Under the pieces are notes generated by a model, which was not told where the DNA came from, did not search any database, and was given only the letters and a program-made list of their open reading frames with translations. Positions 8,410 through 17,070 of a stretch of 64,000 nt of DNA are shown here, piece after piece. Position 1 is the first letter of the stretch; each line of letters opens with the position of its first letter. The position numbers were made by a program, and so were the translations under genes. The stretch lies in assembly GCA_910583615.1 (NCBI GenBank), contig CAJTXP010000007.1, positions 1-64,000 of the forward strand. Reading direction: 5' to 3'. This DNA comes from an uncultured Lachnospiraceae bacterium. GTDB taxonomy: Bacteria > Bacillota > Clostridia > Lachnospirales > Lachnospiraceae.

Positions 8410-8504
8410 GTGTATGGGGCGTACCGGCTTTGCGGTATACGCCTTATGCGGCAGGCAGAGGATATATCCCTGCCTGATTCAGGGAAGGAAAGCAGGATAA
8501 GCGT

Positions 8505-9191
8505 ATGGAATTGATGCTGGAACAGATGCCGATTGTTATTCGGTCATTGAATGTGGGATTTTTGCAGACTTTGAAGCTTTTTGCGGTAACGCTGCTGGGA
8601 GCGGTTCCTCTGGGCCTTGTGATTGCTTTTGGGTCCATGTCGCGTTTTCGGCCGCTTGCTTATGTGACCAAAATCATTGTCTGGATCATACGCGGGACTC
8701 CGCTGATGATACAGCTTCTGATTATCTATTATTTTCCGGGTCTTGTGCTGAAAAATCCCATCTGGGGCGGCGGGGAAGCCGGACGTTTTCTGGCGGCGTC
8801 TGTTTCCTTTATCTTTAATTACGCCTGTTATTTTTCAGAGATTTACCGGGGAGGGATCCAGAGTGTTCCGGTGGGGCAGGAGGAAGCGGGACTTGTGCTG
8901 GGTATGACCAGAAGCCAGATCTTTTTTAAAGTCACGCTTCTGCAGATGATTAAACGGATCGTGCCGCCCATGTCCAATGAGATCATTACCCTGGTAAAGG
9001 ATACCTCGCTGGCGCGTATTATTGCTCTGCAGGAGATTATCTGGGCAGGTCAGGCCTTCATGAAAGGTTCTCAGGGGATCTCAGGCGCCATCTGGCCTCT
9101 GTTCTTTACGGCGGTATATTATCTGATCTTCAGCGGAATCCTGACAGTGCTTCTTGGGCGGCTGGAGAAAAAGCTGGATTATTTCAGGTAA
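8505..9191 (+). CDS. Amino acid ABC transporter permease
   Basis: A 228-residue inner-membrane permease of the HisMQ family. It has about five hydrophobic segments. The typical IIRGTPLMIQLLIIYYF motif occurs at about residues 62-79. The EAA coupling loop (GGIQSVPVGQEEAGLVLGMT) occurs at about 119-138 and VKDTSLARIIALQEI follows near 165. It pairs with the ATPase 13 bp downstream and the lipoprotein upstream. The ATG is preceded by AAGGAAAG. Confidence 0.93.
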   Translation: MELMLEQMPIVIRSLNVGFLQTLKLFAVTLLGAVPLGLVIAFGSMSRFRPLAYVTKIIVWIIRGTPLMIQLLIIYYFPGLVLKNPIWGGGEAGRFLAASVSFIFNYACYFSEIYRGGIQSVPVGQEEAGLVLGMTRSQIFFKVTLLQMIKRIVPPMSNEIITLVKDTSLARIIALQEIIWAGQAFMKGSQGISGAIWPLFFTAVYYLIFSGILTVLLGRLEKKLDYFR

Positions 9192-9204
9192 GGGGGAATA
9201 TAAG

Positions 9205-9990
9205 ATGGCGATACTGGAAGTAGAACATATCTGTAAAACATTTGAAAAAACGGAAGTGCTGAAGGATATCAGCTTTTCACTGGAAGAAGGACAGGTGCTC
9301 TCCATCATCGGTTCCTCCGGAAGCGGTAAGACCACGCTGCTTCGATGCCTGAATTTTCTGGAGCGTCCGGACAGCGGTATCATCCGCGTGTGCGGAGAGA
9401 CCTTGTATGACGGCAGGAATCCTTCCGTTATGCGGGATGCGGAAACCCGGAAAAAAAGGCTTCACTTTGGTCTTGTGTTCCAGTCGTTTAACCTGTTTCC
9501 CCAGTATACGGCTCTGGAAAACGTAATGTTGGCAAAGGAGCTTCTGGCAAAGGAACAGCCGGATTATAAAGCGAGAAAGAGGGAGATCCACGAGGAGATC
9601 CGGGTATTGGCAGAAGAACTTTTAAGGCAGATGGGACTCTCGGACCGGATGAGCAATTATCCCCATCAGCTTTCCGGCGGACAGTGCCAGCGTGTGGCGA
9701 TTGCCCGTGCCCTGGCGTTAAAACCGGACATTCTCTGCTTTGACGAACCGACCTCGGCGCTGGACCCGGAGCTGACCGGAGAGGTTTTAAAGGTTATGAA
9801 GGAGCTGGCGGATCAGAAGACGACGATGATCATTGTAACCCATGAGATGGCGTTTGCCAGAGATGTGGCAAGTCATGTGATTTTCATGGATGACGGCTAT
9901 ATTCTGGAGCAGGGTACGCCGAAGCAGGTATTTGAGAACTCCCATGAGGAACGCACGAGGCAGTTTCTGTCACGGTTTACGCAGGGGTAA
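9205..9990 (+). CDS. Amino acid ABC transporter ATP-binding protein
   Basis: A 261-residue ATPase of the GlnQ/HisP type that energises the importer encoded just upstream. It shows Walker A GSSGSGKTTLL, Q-loop VFQSFNLFPQYTALENV, signature LSGGQCQR, Walker B ILCFDEPTSALD and the switch histidine in VTHEM. The start at 9205 (MAILEVEH) follows AAGGGGGAA with good spacing; a longer in-frame reading from 9154 would overlap the permease and adds no conserved sequence. Confidence 0.95.
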   Translation: MAILEVEHICKTFEKTEVLKDISFSLEEGQVLSIIGSSGSGKTTLLRCLNFLERPDSGIIRVCGETLYDGRNPSVMRDAETRKKRLHFGLVFQSFNLFPQYTALENVMLAKELLAKEQPDYKARKREIHEEIRVLAEELLRQMGLSDRMSNYPHQLSGGQCQRVAIARALALKPDILCFDEPTSALDPELTGEVLKVMKELADQKTTMIIVTHEMAFARDVASHVIFMDDGYILEQGTPKQVFENSHEERTRQFLSRFTQG

Positions 9991-9998
9991 AGAAAGAC

Positions 9999-10027
9999 TT
10001 TACACCTTGGCAACTTATTGTTATAAT
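9999..10027 (+). promoter_or_regulatory. Promoter of purC
   Basis: TTTACA (9999-10004), 17-bp spacer, TATAAT (10022-10027). No purine riboswitch or clear PurR box was recognised in the short leader. Confidence 0.7.
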
Positions 10028-10062
10028 GAAGACACTTTTTAGAAAAGGACGGGCAGATCGTT

Positions 10063-10770
10063 ATGGAAAAGAAAGAACTTCTGTATGAGGGAAAGGCAAA
10101 GAAAGTATATACTACGGAAGATCCGGGTGTACTGATCGTATCCTATAAGGATGATGCGACCGCATTTAATGGAGAGAAGAAAGGAACGATCGTAGGAAAA
10201 GGCGCCATCAACAACCGCATGAGCAACCATGTGTTCAGGCTGGTGGAAAAGGCCGGCGTTCCGACTCATCTGATTGAAGAACTGAATGATCGTGAGACTG
10301 CAGTGAAGAAGGTGGAGATCGTTCCGCTGGAAGTGATTGTCCGCAATGTGGCGGCAGGAAGCTTCTCCAGGAGGCTTGGCGTGCCGGAAGGGACTCCGTT
10401 TACTGCGCCCACTCTGGAATTCAGCTACAAAAACGATGAGCTGGGCGATCCGCTGATCAATGATTACTTTGCGATTGCGCTGAATCTTGCCACAAGGGAA
10501 GAGATTGATAAGATCACGGAATATGCGTTCAAGGTCAACGATGTGTACAAGGCATATTTTGCACAGCTGGGGATTGATCTGATTGATTTCAAGATTGAGT
10601 TCGGCCGTTGTAAAGGAGAGATCATTCTGGCAGATGAGACTTCTCCGGATACCTGCAGGCTGTGGGATTCCAAGACCCATGAAAAACTGGATAAAGACCG
10701 TTTCCGCAGAGATCTTGGAAACGTGGAAGAAGCATATCAGGAAGTATTCAGGAGACTGGGTCTTTCATAA
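10063..10770 (+). CDS. purC: Phosphoribosylaminoimidazole-succinocarboxamide synthase
   Basis: A 235-residue SAICAR synthetase, which joins aspartate to CAIR using ATP in de novo purine synthesis. Family landmarks are LYEGKAKKVY at the start, the ATP-site segment KKGTIVGKGAINNRMS, EVIVRNVAAGS, LIDFKIEFGR and ILADETSPDTCRLWD. Length is normal for the bacterial short form. It has its own promoter, and a terminator-like hairpin separates it from purB, so the two pur genes are neighbours but may be partly uncoupled. Confidence 0.97.
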   Translation: MEKKELLYEGKAKKVYTTEDPGVLIVSYKDDATAFNGEKKGTIVGKGAINNRMSNHVFRLVEKAGVPTHLIEELNDRETAVKKVEIVPLEVIVRNVAAGSFSRRLGVPEGTPFTAPTLEFSYKNDELGDPLINDYFAIALNLATREEIDKITEYAFKVNDVYKAYFAQLGIDLIDFKIEFGRCKGEIILADETSPDTCRLWDSKTHEKLDKDRFRRDLGNVEEAYQEVFRRLGLS

Positions 10771-10772
10771 AT

Positions 10773-10831
10773 AAAAACGCGGGACCGGGGATGGCATCAG
10801 GAAGTGTTGTTCCCGGTTTCCGGCGTTTTTT
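10773..10831 (+). terminator. Terminator between purC and purB
   Basis: The left arm AAAAACGCGGGACCGGG (10773-10789) pairs imperfectly with CCCGGTTTCCGGCGTTTTT (10812-10830), and the run of Ts completes an intrinsic terminator. A TATAAT just downstream (from 10837) could be the -10 of a purB promoter, but no -35 was identified. Confidence 0.7.
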
Positions 10832-10871
10832 AAAATATAATATTTCGTTTGATTACAGAAAGGATTGCAGT

Positions 10872-12305
10872 ATGAGCACAGACAGATATCAAAGCCCGTT
10901 ATCCGAGCGTTACGCCAGCAGGGAGATGCAGTACATTTTTTCGCCGGACAAAAAATTCCGCACCTGGAGGAGATTATGGATCGCACTGGCGGAGACAGAG
11001 AAAGAGCTGGGCCTTCCCATTACGCAGGAGCAGATCGATGAATTAAAGGCCCATGCAGAAGATATCAATTATGATGTGGCAAGGGCGCGGGAAAAGGAAG
11101 TGCGCCATGACGTCATGTCCCACGTATATGCCTATGGGGTACAGTGCCCAAAGGCAAAAGGAATCATCCATCTTGGGGCGACTTCCTGCTATGTGGGAGA
11201 TAATACCGATATTATCGTTATGACGGAAGCGCTTCGTCTTGTTCGAAAGAAGCTGGTCAATGTGATTGCAGAACTGGCCAAATTTGCAGATGATCATAAA
11301 GCTCTGCCGACACTGGCGTTTACCCACTTTCAGCCGGCTCAGCCTACAACGGTAGGAAAGAGAGCGTCTTTGTGGCTGCAGGAGTTCTGCATGGATCTGG
11401 AAGATGTGGAATATGTTCTTGGAACCATGAAACTTCTGGGATCCAAGGGAACCACAGGAACGCAGGCAAGCTTTCAGGAGCTTTTTGAGGGAGATCAGGA
11501 AACCATTGACAGGATTGATCCCATGATTGCAGAAAAAATGGGCTTTAAAGAGTGTGTGCCGGTGTCCGGACAGACCTATTCCCGCAAGACGGATACCAGA
11601 GTTCTGAATGTTCTGGCCGGGATTGCGGCAAGCGCTCACAAGATGTCCAATGACATCCGCCTTCTGCAGCATTTGAAGGAGGTGGAGGAGCCTTTCGAAA
11701 AATCTCAGATCGGTTCTTCCGCCATGGCATATAAGAGGAATCCCATGCGGAGCGAGCGGATTGCCTCTCTTTCCAGATATGTGATGATTGATGCGCTGAA
11801 TCCGGCCATCACCTCCGCAACTCAGTGGTTTGAGCGCACGCTGGATGATTCTGCCAACAAGCGCCTGTCCGTTCCGGAAGGTTTTCTTGCCATTGACGGG
11901 ATCCTGGATCTGTGCCTGAACGTGGTGGACGGTCTGGTGGTGTATCCAAAAGTCATTGAGAAACGTCTTATGAGCGAGCTTCCGTTTATGGCAACGGAAA
12001 ACATCATGATGGATGCGGTAAAAGCAGGCGGAGACCGTCAGGAGCTGCATGAGAAGATTCGCATCCTCTCCATGGAAGCGGGAAAGAATGTGAAAGTGGA
12101 AGGAAGAGAGAACAACCTTCTGGAACTGATTGCAGCGGATCCTGCATTCAATATGTCCATGGAAGAACTTCAGGCATGTATGGAACCGTCCCGTTACGTG
12201 GGCCGCAGTGCCGTTCAGGTGGAGGCCTTCCTGAAAAATGTGGTGTCGCCGATCCTGAATGCGAATAAAGAGCTGCTGGGCATGAAGGCGGATATCAACG
12301 TATAG
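10872..12305 (+). CDS. purB: Adenylosuccinate lyase
   Basis: A 477-residue lyase of the fumarase/aspartase superfamily. It removes fumarate from SAICAR and from adenylosuccinate, following the PurC step. The signature GSSAMAYKRNPMRSE carries the flexible active-site loop, THFQPAQPTTVGKR carries a catalytic histidine region, and HLGATSCYVGDN is also conserved. The start at 10872 (MSTDRYQSPL) follows AAAGGATT; a longer reading frame from 10791 begins inside the purC terminator and is not credible. Confidence 0.96.
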   Translation: MSTDRYQSPLSERYASREMQYIFSPDKKFRTWRRLWIALAETEKELGLPITQEQIDELKAHAEDINYDVARAREKEVRHDVMSHVYAYGVQCPKAKGIIHLGATSCYVGDNTDIIVMTEALRLVRKKLVNVIAELAKFADDHKALPTLAFTHFQPAQPTTVGKRASLWLQEFCMDLEDVEYVLGTMKLLGSKGTTGTQASFQELFEGDQETIDRIDPMIAEKMGFKECVPVSGQTYSRKTDTRVLNVLAGIAASAHKMSNDIRLLQHLKEVEEPFEKSQIGSSAMAYKRNPMRSERIASLSRYVMIDALNPAITSATQWFERTLDDSANKRLSVPEGFLAIDGILDLCLNVVDGLVVYPKVIEKRLMSELPFMATENIMMDAVKAGGDRQELHEKIRILSMEAGKNVKVEGRENNLLELIAADPAFNMSMEELQACMEPSRYVGRSAVQVEAFLKNVVSPILNANKELLGMKADINV

Positions 12306-12380
12306 GATACTGCATGGGAAACCGGAGATGGCGGAAGACATGCGGATATGGTGAATTCCATGTGTGCGGGAGGACTCTTT

Positions 12381-13232
12381 ATGTACAGTTATCATTTTCG
12401 GGAGTGGTTGTCCTTTTTTTACTTTTACTGCATCTTCGGCTGGTGTTTTGAATCGACCTATGTGTCGGTGAAGGACCGGCATCTGACCAATCGGGGATTT
12501 TTAAGAGGCCCCTGGCTTCCGCTCTATGGGAGCGGTGCGATCCTGGTGCTGTGGCTGACGCTTCCTTTTCAGGAGACGCCGGCGCTGGTCTATGTGGTGG
12601 GAGCCATTGGAGCGACCGTGCTGGAATATGTGACCGGCGAGGCCATGGTCCGGCTGTTCAAGGTCCGGTACTGGGATTACAGCAGTCAGAAATTCCAGTA
12701 CCGGGGGCATATCTGCCTGAGTTCTACCATCGCCTGGGGATTTCTAAGCCTTTTGATGGTCTATGCGGTACATAAGCCGGTGGAACAGTTTATCTTCTGG
12801 ATGCATGAGGAAGTGGTGTCGGTGCTGACTTTCGGGATCACCGTCTGTATCGTGTACGATTTCAGCAACGCGTTCCGGAAGGCCATGGATCTTCGGGAAC
12901 TGCTGATCCAGGCGGAGCTGCTCTGCGGGGAGCTTGAAAAACGGGCGGCGGAGAAAAGGCGGCTTCTGGAAGCGACGGTGACGTTTGCAAAGGCGGCGGT
13001 GGAGGAACGCCTGGAGGAACAGAAAGAACGCGCGGAACAGTCGAAGGAGCAGATTCTGCAGAAGCTGGAAGAGGAGATCAGCCAGCTTCAGGAGAGGCAG
13101 GAGCAGCTGAGGGAAAAGATGATCCGAAAGGCGGACAGGCTGCTGGCAGGGAACCCGGGCTTCCGTTTTATGGCGGACCTTCCGGATGCGGCGGAGCTTC
13201 GGGAGCGGATGAACCGGTTCCGGCGGCGGTGA
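12381..13232 (+). CDS. CmpB-type putative ABC transporter permease with C-terminal coiled coil
   Basis: A 283-residue membrane protein of the ABC_trans_CmpB family (putative ABC transporter permease in name only; function not established). Residues 1-175 hold about five hydrophobic segments, with the family pattern FYFYCIFGWCFESTYVS and RGPWLPLYGSGAI. Residues about 180-270 form a long highly charged coiled coil rich in Glu, Lys and Gln. ATG at 12381 is chosen over an upstream ATG because GGGAGG lies 7 bp before it. It reads into the two-component genes 31 bp later. A shorter family member lies at 43828-44220. Confidence 0.8.
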   Translation: MYSYHFREWLSFFYFYCIFGWCFESTYVSVKDRHLTNRGFLRGPWLPLYGSGAILVLWLTLPFQETPALVYVVGAIGATVLEYVTGEAMVRLFKVRYWDYSSQKFQYRGHICLSSTIAWGFLSLLMVYAVHKPVEQFIFWMHEEVVSVLTFGITVCIVYDFSNAFRKAMDLRELLIQAELLCGELEKRAAEKRRLLEATVTFAKAAVEERLEEQKERAEQSKEQILQKLEEEISQLQERQEQLREKMIRKADRLLAGNPGFRFMADLPDAAELRERMNRFRRR

Positions 13233-13263
13233 AAAACAGTAGAGAAAGGATGGGGTGTCGTCT

Positions 13264-13932
13264 ATGCCGGATATTTTGATCGTCGAAGATGAAAAGGCCA
13301 TGCAGGACATTATCGCGGACTATATGCGGAAGGGCGGACACACCTGCTTTACGGCCGACGACGGGATAGACGCCCTTGTCACGCTGAAAAACCATCCTGT
13401 GGATCTGATGATCCTGGATGTGATGATGCCCCATCTGGACGGCTTCTCCGTCTGCAGGATGGCGCGGGAAATGGGCGATATGCCCATTATCATGCTGACT
13501 GCCAGAAGCGCGGAGGATGATGAACTGAAAGGCTATGATTACGGCGCGGACGACTATATGACCAAGCCGTTCAGCCCCAGGGTGCTGCTGGCAAAGGTGA
13601 ACGCCCTCCTGCGCCGGTCTTTCCCCGTCTCTGCCGGAGCGGTCACCGCCGGAAAAATCATGCTCCAGCCCAACGCACACAAGGTCTGTCTGGACGGGCA
13701 GGAGCTCGCCCTGACTCATAAGGAGTATGAACTGCTCGCCTTTCTGATGGCAAATCCCGGGCAGATATTCAACCGGGAGCAGCTTCTGAACCGTGTCTGG
13801 GGCTATGACTTCGAGGGAACGACTCGAACCGTGGACACCCACATCAAAACCCTGCGGCAAAAGCTGGGGGACGAGGGCAGGCATATTGTCACGCTGATCC
13901 GTTCCGGTTATAAATTTGAGGTGACGGTATGA
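13264..13932 (+). CDS. OmpR/VanR-type response regulator
   Basis: A 222-residue two-component regulator. The receiver domain (1-115) has acidic residues Glu8 and Asp9, the phosphoacceptor Asp52 (LMILDVMMPH) and the conserved Lys in YMTKPFSP. The winged-helix DNA-binding domain (about 125-222) has ALTHKEYELLAFLM and RTVDTHIKTLRQKLG. A GTG at 13255 is a possible alternative start. It overlaps the kinase gene by 4 bp. Four 11-bp-phased TTCACA-like repeats upstream of the downstream exporter operon are its probable binding sites. Confidence 0.94.
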   Translation: MPDILIVEDEKAMQDIIADYMRKGGHTCFTADDGIDALVTLKNHPVDLMILDVMMPHLDGFSVCRMAREMGDMPIIMLTARSAEDDELKGYDYGADDYMTKPFSPRVLLAKVNALLRRSFPVSAGAVTAGKIMLQPNAHKVCLDGQELALTHKEYELLAFLMANPGQIFNREQLLNRVWGYDFEGTTRTVDTHIKTLRQKLGDEGRHIVTLIRSGYKFEVTV

Positions 13933-14999
13933 AAGAACTGTTTTCTCTCCGTACTGTTCGGAAAAAGATTTTGATGCTCTCCAAGCTGGCGGGAATCGCG
14001 CTGATTTTTTCCTACGTTCTCTCCACCGGTCTGCCAGTCGGCGAGGACGTTTCTTTTCTGCTCTGGCTGGGATTTGTCCTGCTGCTGGTCCTGGGCATCG
14101 ACTTTTTTATGGGCTGCTTTATCACGAAACCGATTGACAGGCTGAATGCTTCCGCGAAACGCATGGCGGGACTGGACTTTTCCGTTCCCTGCGACCTTGC
14201 CTCCGCCGATGAATTTGGGGAGCTGTCCGCCAGCCTGAACACGATGGCGGAAAATCTGCAGCGGGCCCTTGCCTGCCTGGAGGATGCAAACACCCGGCTT
14301 GAAAAGGATGTGGAAAGGGAACGGCTCCTTCTGGCCGAGCGAAAAGATTTGGTGGACAGCCTGTCCCATGAGATGAAAACCCCGCTGGGTATCATCCGGG
14401 CCTATGCCGAGGGACTGCTGGATGAAACAGAGGAAGCCAAAAAGCTGAAATACGCCCGGGTGATCGTCTCCGAAGCGGAGCGCATGAACGAACTGATCGT
14501 GACCCTGCTGGATTTGTCGGCACTGGAGAGCGGGGCCGCCGGCTTGGACATTTCCCGGTTCGACTTTGTAGAGCTGGCGGAAACGGTGGCCGGGCGGCTT
14601 CTGATCGACGCCCCGGATACCGATTTTGAACTGCAGTATGAGCTGCCGGAGCAAACCGTTTTTGTGCGGACAGACCGGCGGCGCATGGAGCAGGTTTTGG
14701 ACAATCTGATCGTCAATGCCAGAAAAAACGTAGTTCCCGGCGGCGTTCTGCGGCTGGTACTGACAGTGGACAAGGGAACGCTGCATTTCTCTGTCTTCAA
14801 TCAGGGCCGGCTCATTTCGGAAGACGGCCTGTCCAGAATATGGACAAAATTCTATCGGGACAGCGGCGCGGAATACAGCGGCTCCGGGCTGGGCCTGTCC
14901 ATTGTGGCGCAAATCCTGTCCATGCAGCAGCTGCCCTATGGCGCGGAAAACCGAAAGGACGGGGTGCGGTTCTATTTTTCCATCCCTGTCACCGAATAA
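13929..14999 (+). CDS. Intramembrane-sensing histidine kinase
   Basis: A 356-residue HAMP-containing sensor kinase. Two hydrophobic segments (about 20-34 and 43-62) enclose only about eight residues, so there is no real extracellular domain. This resembles intramembrane-sensing kinases that monitor an ABC exporter or the cell envelope. HAMP covers about 62-115, the phosphoacceptor His147 is in SHEMKTPLG, and the ATPase domain has an N box (DNLIVNARKN) and GSGLGLSIV. It overlaps its response regulator gene by 4 bp. The signal is inferred to involve the ABC exporter encoded next. Confidence 0.93.
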   Translation: MKELFSLRTVRKKILMLSKLAGIALIFSYVLSTGLPVGEDVSFLLWLGFVLLLVLGIDFFMGCFITKPIDRLNASAKRMAGLDFSVPCDLASADEFGELSASLNTMAENLQRALACLEDANTRLEKDVERERLLLAERKDLVDSLSHEMKTPLGIIRAYAEGLLDETEEAKKLKYARVIVSEAERMNELIVTLLDLSALESGAAGLDISRFDFVELAETVAGRLLIDAPDTDFELQYELPEQTVFVRTDRRRMEQVLDNLIVNARKNVVPGGVLRLVLTVDKGTLHFSVFNQGRLISEDGLSRIWTKFYRDSGAEYSGSGLGLSIVAQILSMQQLPYGAENRKDGVRFYFSIPVTE

Positions 15000-15000
15000 T

Positions 15001-15050
15001 TTCACACGGATTTCACGGCGGCCTCACATTAACTTCACACCGCATATCTA
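15001..15050 (+). promoter_or_regulatory. Four phased repeats and -10 of the exporter operon
   Basis: TTCACA-like hexamers start at 15001, 15012, 15023 and 15034 (TTCACA, TTCACG, CTCACA, TTCACA), exactly 11 bp apart. A -10 candidate TATCTA lies at 15045-15050, and the -35 region falls within the repeats. This is the layout of an OmpR-family activator binding two tandem direct-repeat pairs. Confidence 0.7.
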
Positions 15051-15054
15051 AACT

Positions 15055-15075
15055 CTCCTTATCACAAATAAGGAG
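15055..15075 (+). promoter_or_regulatory. Hairpin that can mask the ribosome binding site of the miniprotein
   Basis: CTCCTTAT (15055-15062) is perfectly complementary to ATAAGGAG (15068-15075) across a 5-base loop. The right arm is the AGGAGG ribosome site of the gene at 15084, so folding would hide it. Confidence 0.5.
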
Positions 15076-15083
15076 GTTTTTTT

Positions 15084-15230
15084 ATGTTCTTTGGGTTGGC
15101 ATGGTACTGGTGGCTGGTGATCATGGCGGTACTGGCCTCCATTCCCTTCAAGATCAAATGTATGAAGTGGTGGAGGAAACGACAGCAGGAGAAGGACAGC
15201 CGGCGGGGAAAGTGGGGTGACGACGAGTGA
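15084..15230 (+). CDS. 48-residue membrane miniprotein of the exporter operon
   Basis: A small gene with a strong AGGAGG site 7 bp before its ATG. The product begins MFFGLAWYWWLVIMAVLA, one Trp/aromatic-rich transmembrane helix, and continues as a strongly charged Lys/Arg/Glu/Asp tail ending WGDDE. Its TGA overlaps the GTG start of the ABC ATPase by 4 bp (GTGA), so translation of the two is probably coupled. No named family is recognised. The position, between a two-component system and its exporter, suggests a regulatory or assembly subunit, or a translational leader for the ATPase. Confidence 0.75.
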   Translation: MFFGLAWYWWLVIMAVLASIPFKIKCMKWWRKRQQEKDSRRGKWGDDE

Positions 15231-16075
15231 TCGAGGTCAAAAGCATGACATTTTCCTACGGCAAAGACAGGCAGGCCCTCCACGGCCTGGACTTTGCCGT
15301 GGAGGACGGAGAGATCTTCGGCTTTCTGGGGCCCAACGGCTCCGGAAAGTCCACGACTCAAAAAATTCTGACCGGGATTTTGAAGGGTCACGGCGGAAAA
15401 GTCTCTGTGTTTGGGCAGGACATTTCCTCCGCCCGCGACCGGGAATTTTTCCGGAAGATCGGCGTCCTGTTTGAATTTCCCTACTTGTACGCCAATTTGA
15501 GTGCCGTGGACAATCTGAACTACTTCGCTTCCTTCTATCCCAGGGAGCAGCGGCGGGATGTGGGGGAGCTGCTGGACGCGCTGGAATTGAAACCGGAATT
15601 TTGGAAAAAGCCGGTGTCCTCCTGCTCCAAGGGGATGCGCCAGCGGGTGAGCATGGCGCGGGCGCTGGTGAGTAACCCCCGGCTGCTGTTTCTGGACGAA
15701 CCTACCAGCGGCCTTGATCCCTCCGGCGCAGTGCTGTTCCGAAAGATCATTGAGCAGGAACGCCAGAAGGGAACGACGGTGTTTGTCACTACCCATAATA
15801 TGGTGGACGCCGATTTGCTGTGCGACCGGGTGGCGTTCATCGCGGGCGGAAACATCGTCGCCCTGGACACGCCCGGGCGTCTGAAAGAGAAAAACAGCCG
15901 CCGCCGGGTGGCGATCGATTACCTGTATCAAGGCAGGCGGGAAACAAAAACCATAGAGGCGCCGGATCTGGAAGCAGGCATTCCCTTTGCCCATGACGAG
16001 ATCATCAGCATCCACTCTCAGGAGCCGACTTTGGAGGATATGTTCATCCAATACACAGGAAGGGGGCTGTCCTGA
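15227..16075 (+). CDS. ABC exporter ATP-binding protein
   Basis: A 282-residue CcmA-type ATPase of the drug or bacteriocin exporter class. It shows Walker A GPNGSGKST, signature CSKGMRQR (in place of LSGGQ), Walker B LLFLDEPTSGLD and the switch histidine in VTTHNM. The C-terminal 60 residues form the accessory region seen in bacitracin/lantibiotic-type exporters. It starts with GTG, overlapping the miniprotein stop, and its last base overlaps the first permease gene. With the two permeases it forms a complete exporter under control of the upstream two-component system. Confidence 0.93.
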   Translation: MIEVKSMTFSYGKDRQALHGLDFAVEDGEIFGFLGPNGSGKSTTQKILTGILKGHGGKVSVFGQDISSARDREFFRKIGVLFEFPYLYANLSAVDNLNYFASFYPREQRRDVGELLDALELKPEFWKKPVSSCSKGMRQRVSMARALVSNPRLLFLDEPTSGLDPSGAVLFRKIIEQERQKGTTVFVTTHNMVDADLLCDRVAFIAGGNIVALDTPGRLKEKNSRRRVAIDYLYQGRRETKTIEAPDLEAGIPFAHDEIISIHSQEPTLEDMFIQYTGRGLS

Positions 16076-17067
16076 TGGGAAAAGACTTTTGCGCCCTGTT
16101 CAAAAAGGACTTACGGATGCTGGTGTCAGGCAGGTTTTTCCTGATGGCAGCCGGCTTTCTCGTCCTTTATACAGCGTATGTGAATCTGGGTTATGTCCGC
16201 TTTATGCAGATGCCGCCCTACCATGTGTATCTGTACGATCCTGCCGGGACACAGACGGAAACATCCTCTCTGGTGCAGAATGTTCCGTCCTTGAAGGCCA
16301 TGGACGCCGCCCTGCTCTCCGACGCCAACGGCGTGGGGCTGGACGCCGGCAGCGGGGACGTGCGGGTGGTGCTTTATGCGGGAGCGGAGCACATCGATCA
16401 CCACCGGTCGGATTACGCCCTGTCGCTGCTGCAGCCCTCGGCCGGATCTGCTCCGGAGATACTCGGCACAAATACGCCGGAGCAGAAAGCGAGGAAAGAG
16501 ATCACCTGCGAGCTGCTGTTTTTCGAGCTGGCCGCTGTGGGATTTTTGGGAATCGCCGCCGTGCTGTTCAAGGAAAAGGACATGGGGGTCATCCGCGTCC
16601 ACGCCGTTCTCCCGGTGCACAAAGAACTGTTTCTTCTGTCCAAGCTGGCGATATTCCTGCTCTCCGATCTGGCCTTTGCGCTACTGCTTACCCTGCTGAA
16701 TCTGGGGGTTGGGGACGGAGCGGCGGTACTGCCGGCTGTACTGCTCCAGACGGCGGTCCTGTCGTTGATCATGGCTCTGGCAGGTTTGCTCTGCGCCCTG
16801 CTGCTGAAGGATTTCCGGCAGTTTACGCTGGCCTATCTGGTGATCGCCATCTTTGCCGCGACGCCGGTCTTTCTGTCCGCCAACACATCGGTCAAGTTTG
16901 ACTGGATCGGCCTGCACCCGTTCTATCACGTCTATATGGGCCTGAAAAACGCTTACTTTGGAATGGCAGTTTCGCCGGTCTATGATATCGGTGCTGCCGG
17001 TGCGATCGTGCTGCTGTTCCTGATGGTGCGGCCTGCATTCTACCGGGAAATCGGAAAGGAGGGGTGA
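16075..17067 (+). CDS. ABC exporter permease subunit 1
   Basis: A 330-residue ABC-2-type membrane protein. One hydrophobic segment at about 20-36 precedes a large extracytoplasmic part (about 37-150). Five further hydrophobic segments follow (about 156-172, 189-210, 214-245, 255-268, 301-320). It resembles permeases annotated as fluoroquinolone export subunits; the actual substrate is unknown. The gene is coupled to the ATPase by a TGATG junction and followed 3 bp later by the second permease. Confidence 0.85.
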   Translation: MGKDFCALFKKDLRMLVSGRFFLMAAGFLVLYTAYVNLGYVRFMQMPPYHVYLYDPAGTQTETSSLVQNVPSLKAMDAALLSDANGVGLDAGSGDVRVVLYAGAEHIDHHRSDYALSLLQPSAGSAPEILGTNTPEQKARKEITCELLFFELAAVGFLGIAAVLFKEKDMGVIRVHAVLPVHKELFLLSKLAIFLLSDLAFALLLTLLNLGVGDGAAVLPAVLLQTAVLSLIMALAGLLCALLLKDFRQFTLAYLVIAIFAATPVFLSANTSVKFDWIGLHPFYHVYMGLKNAYFGMAVSPVYDIGAAGAIVLLFLMVRPAFYREIGKEG

Positions 17068-17070
17068 GGC

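Noticed and set aside
11043..12482. 479-codon open frame on the minus strand
   Set aside because: Antisense to purB; composition rich in His, Arg and Gln typical of shadow frames.
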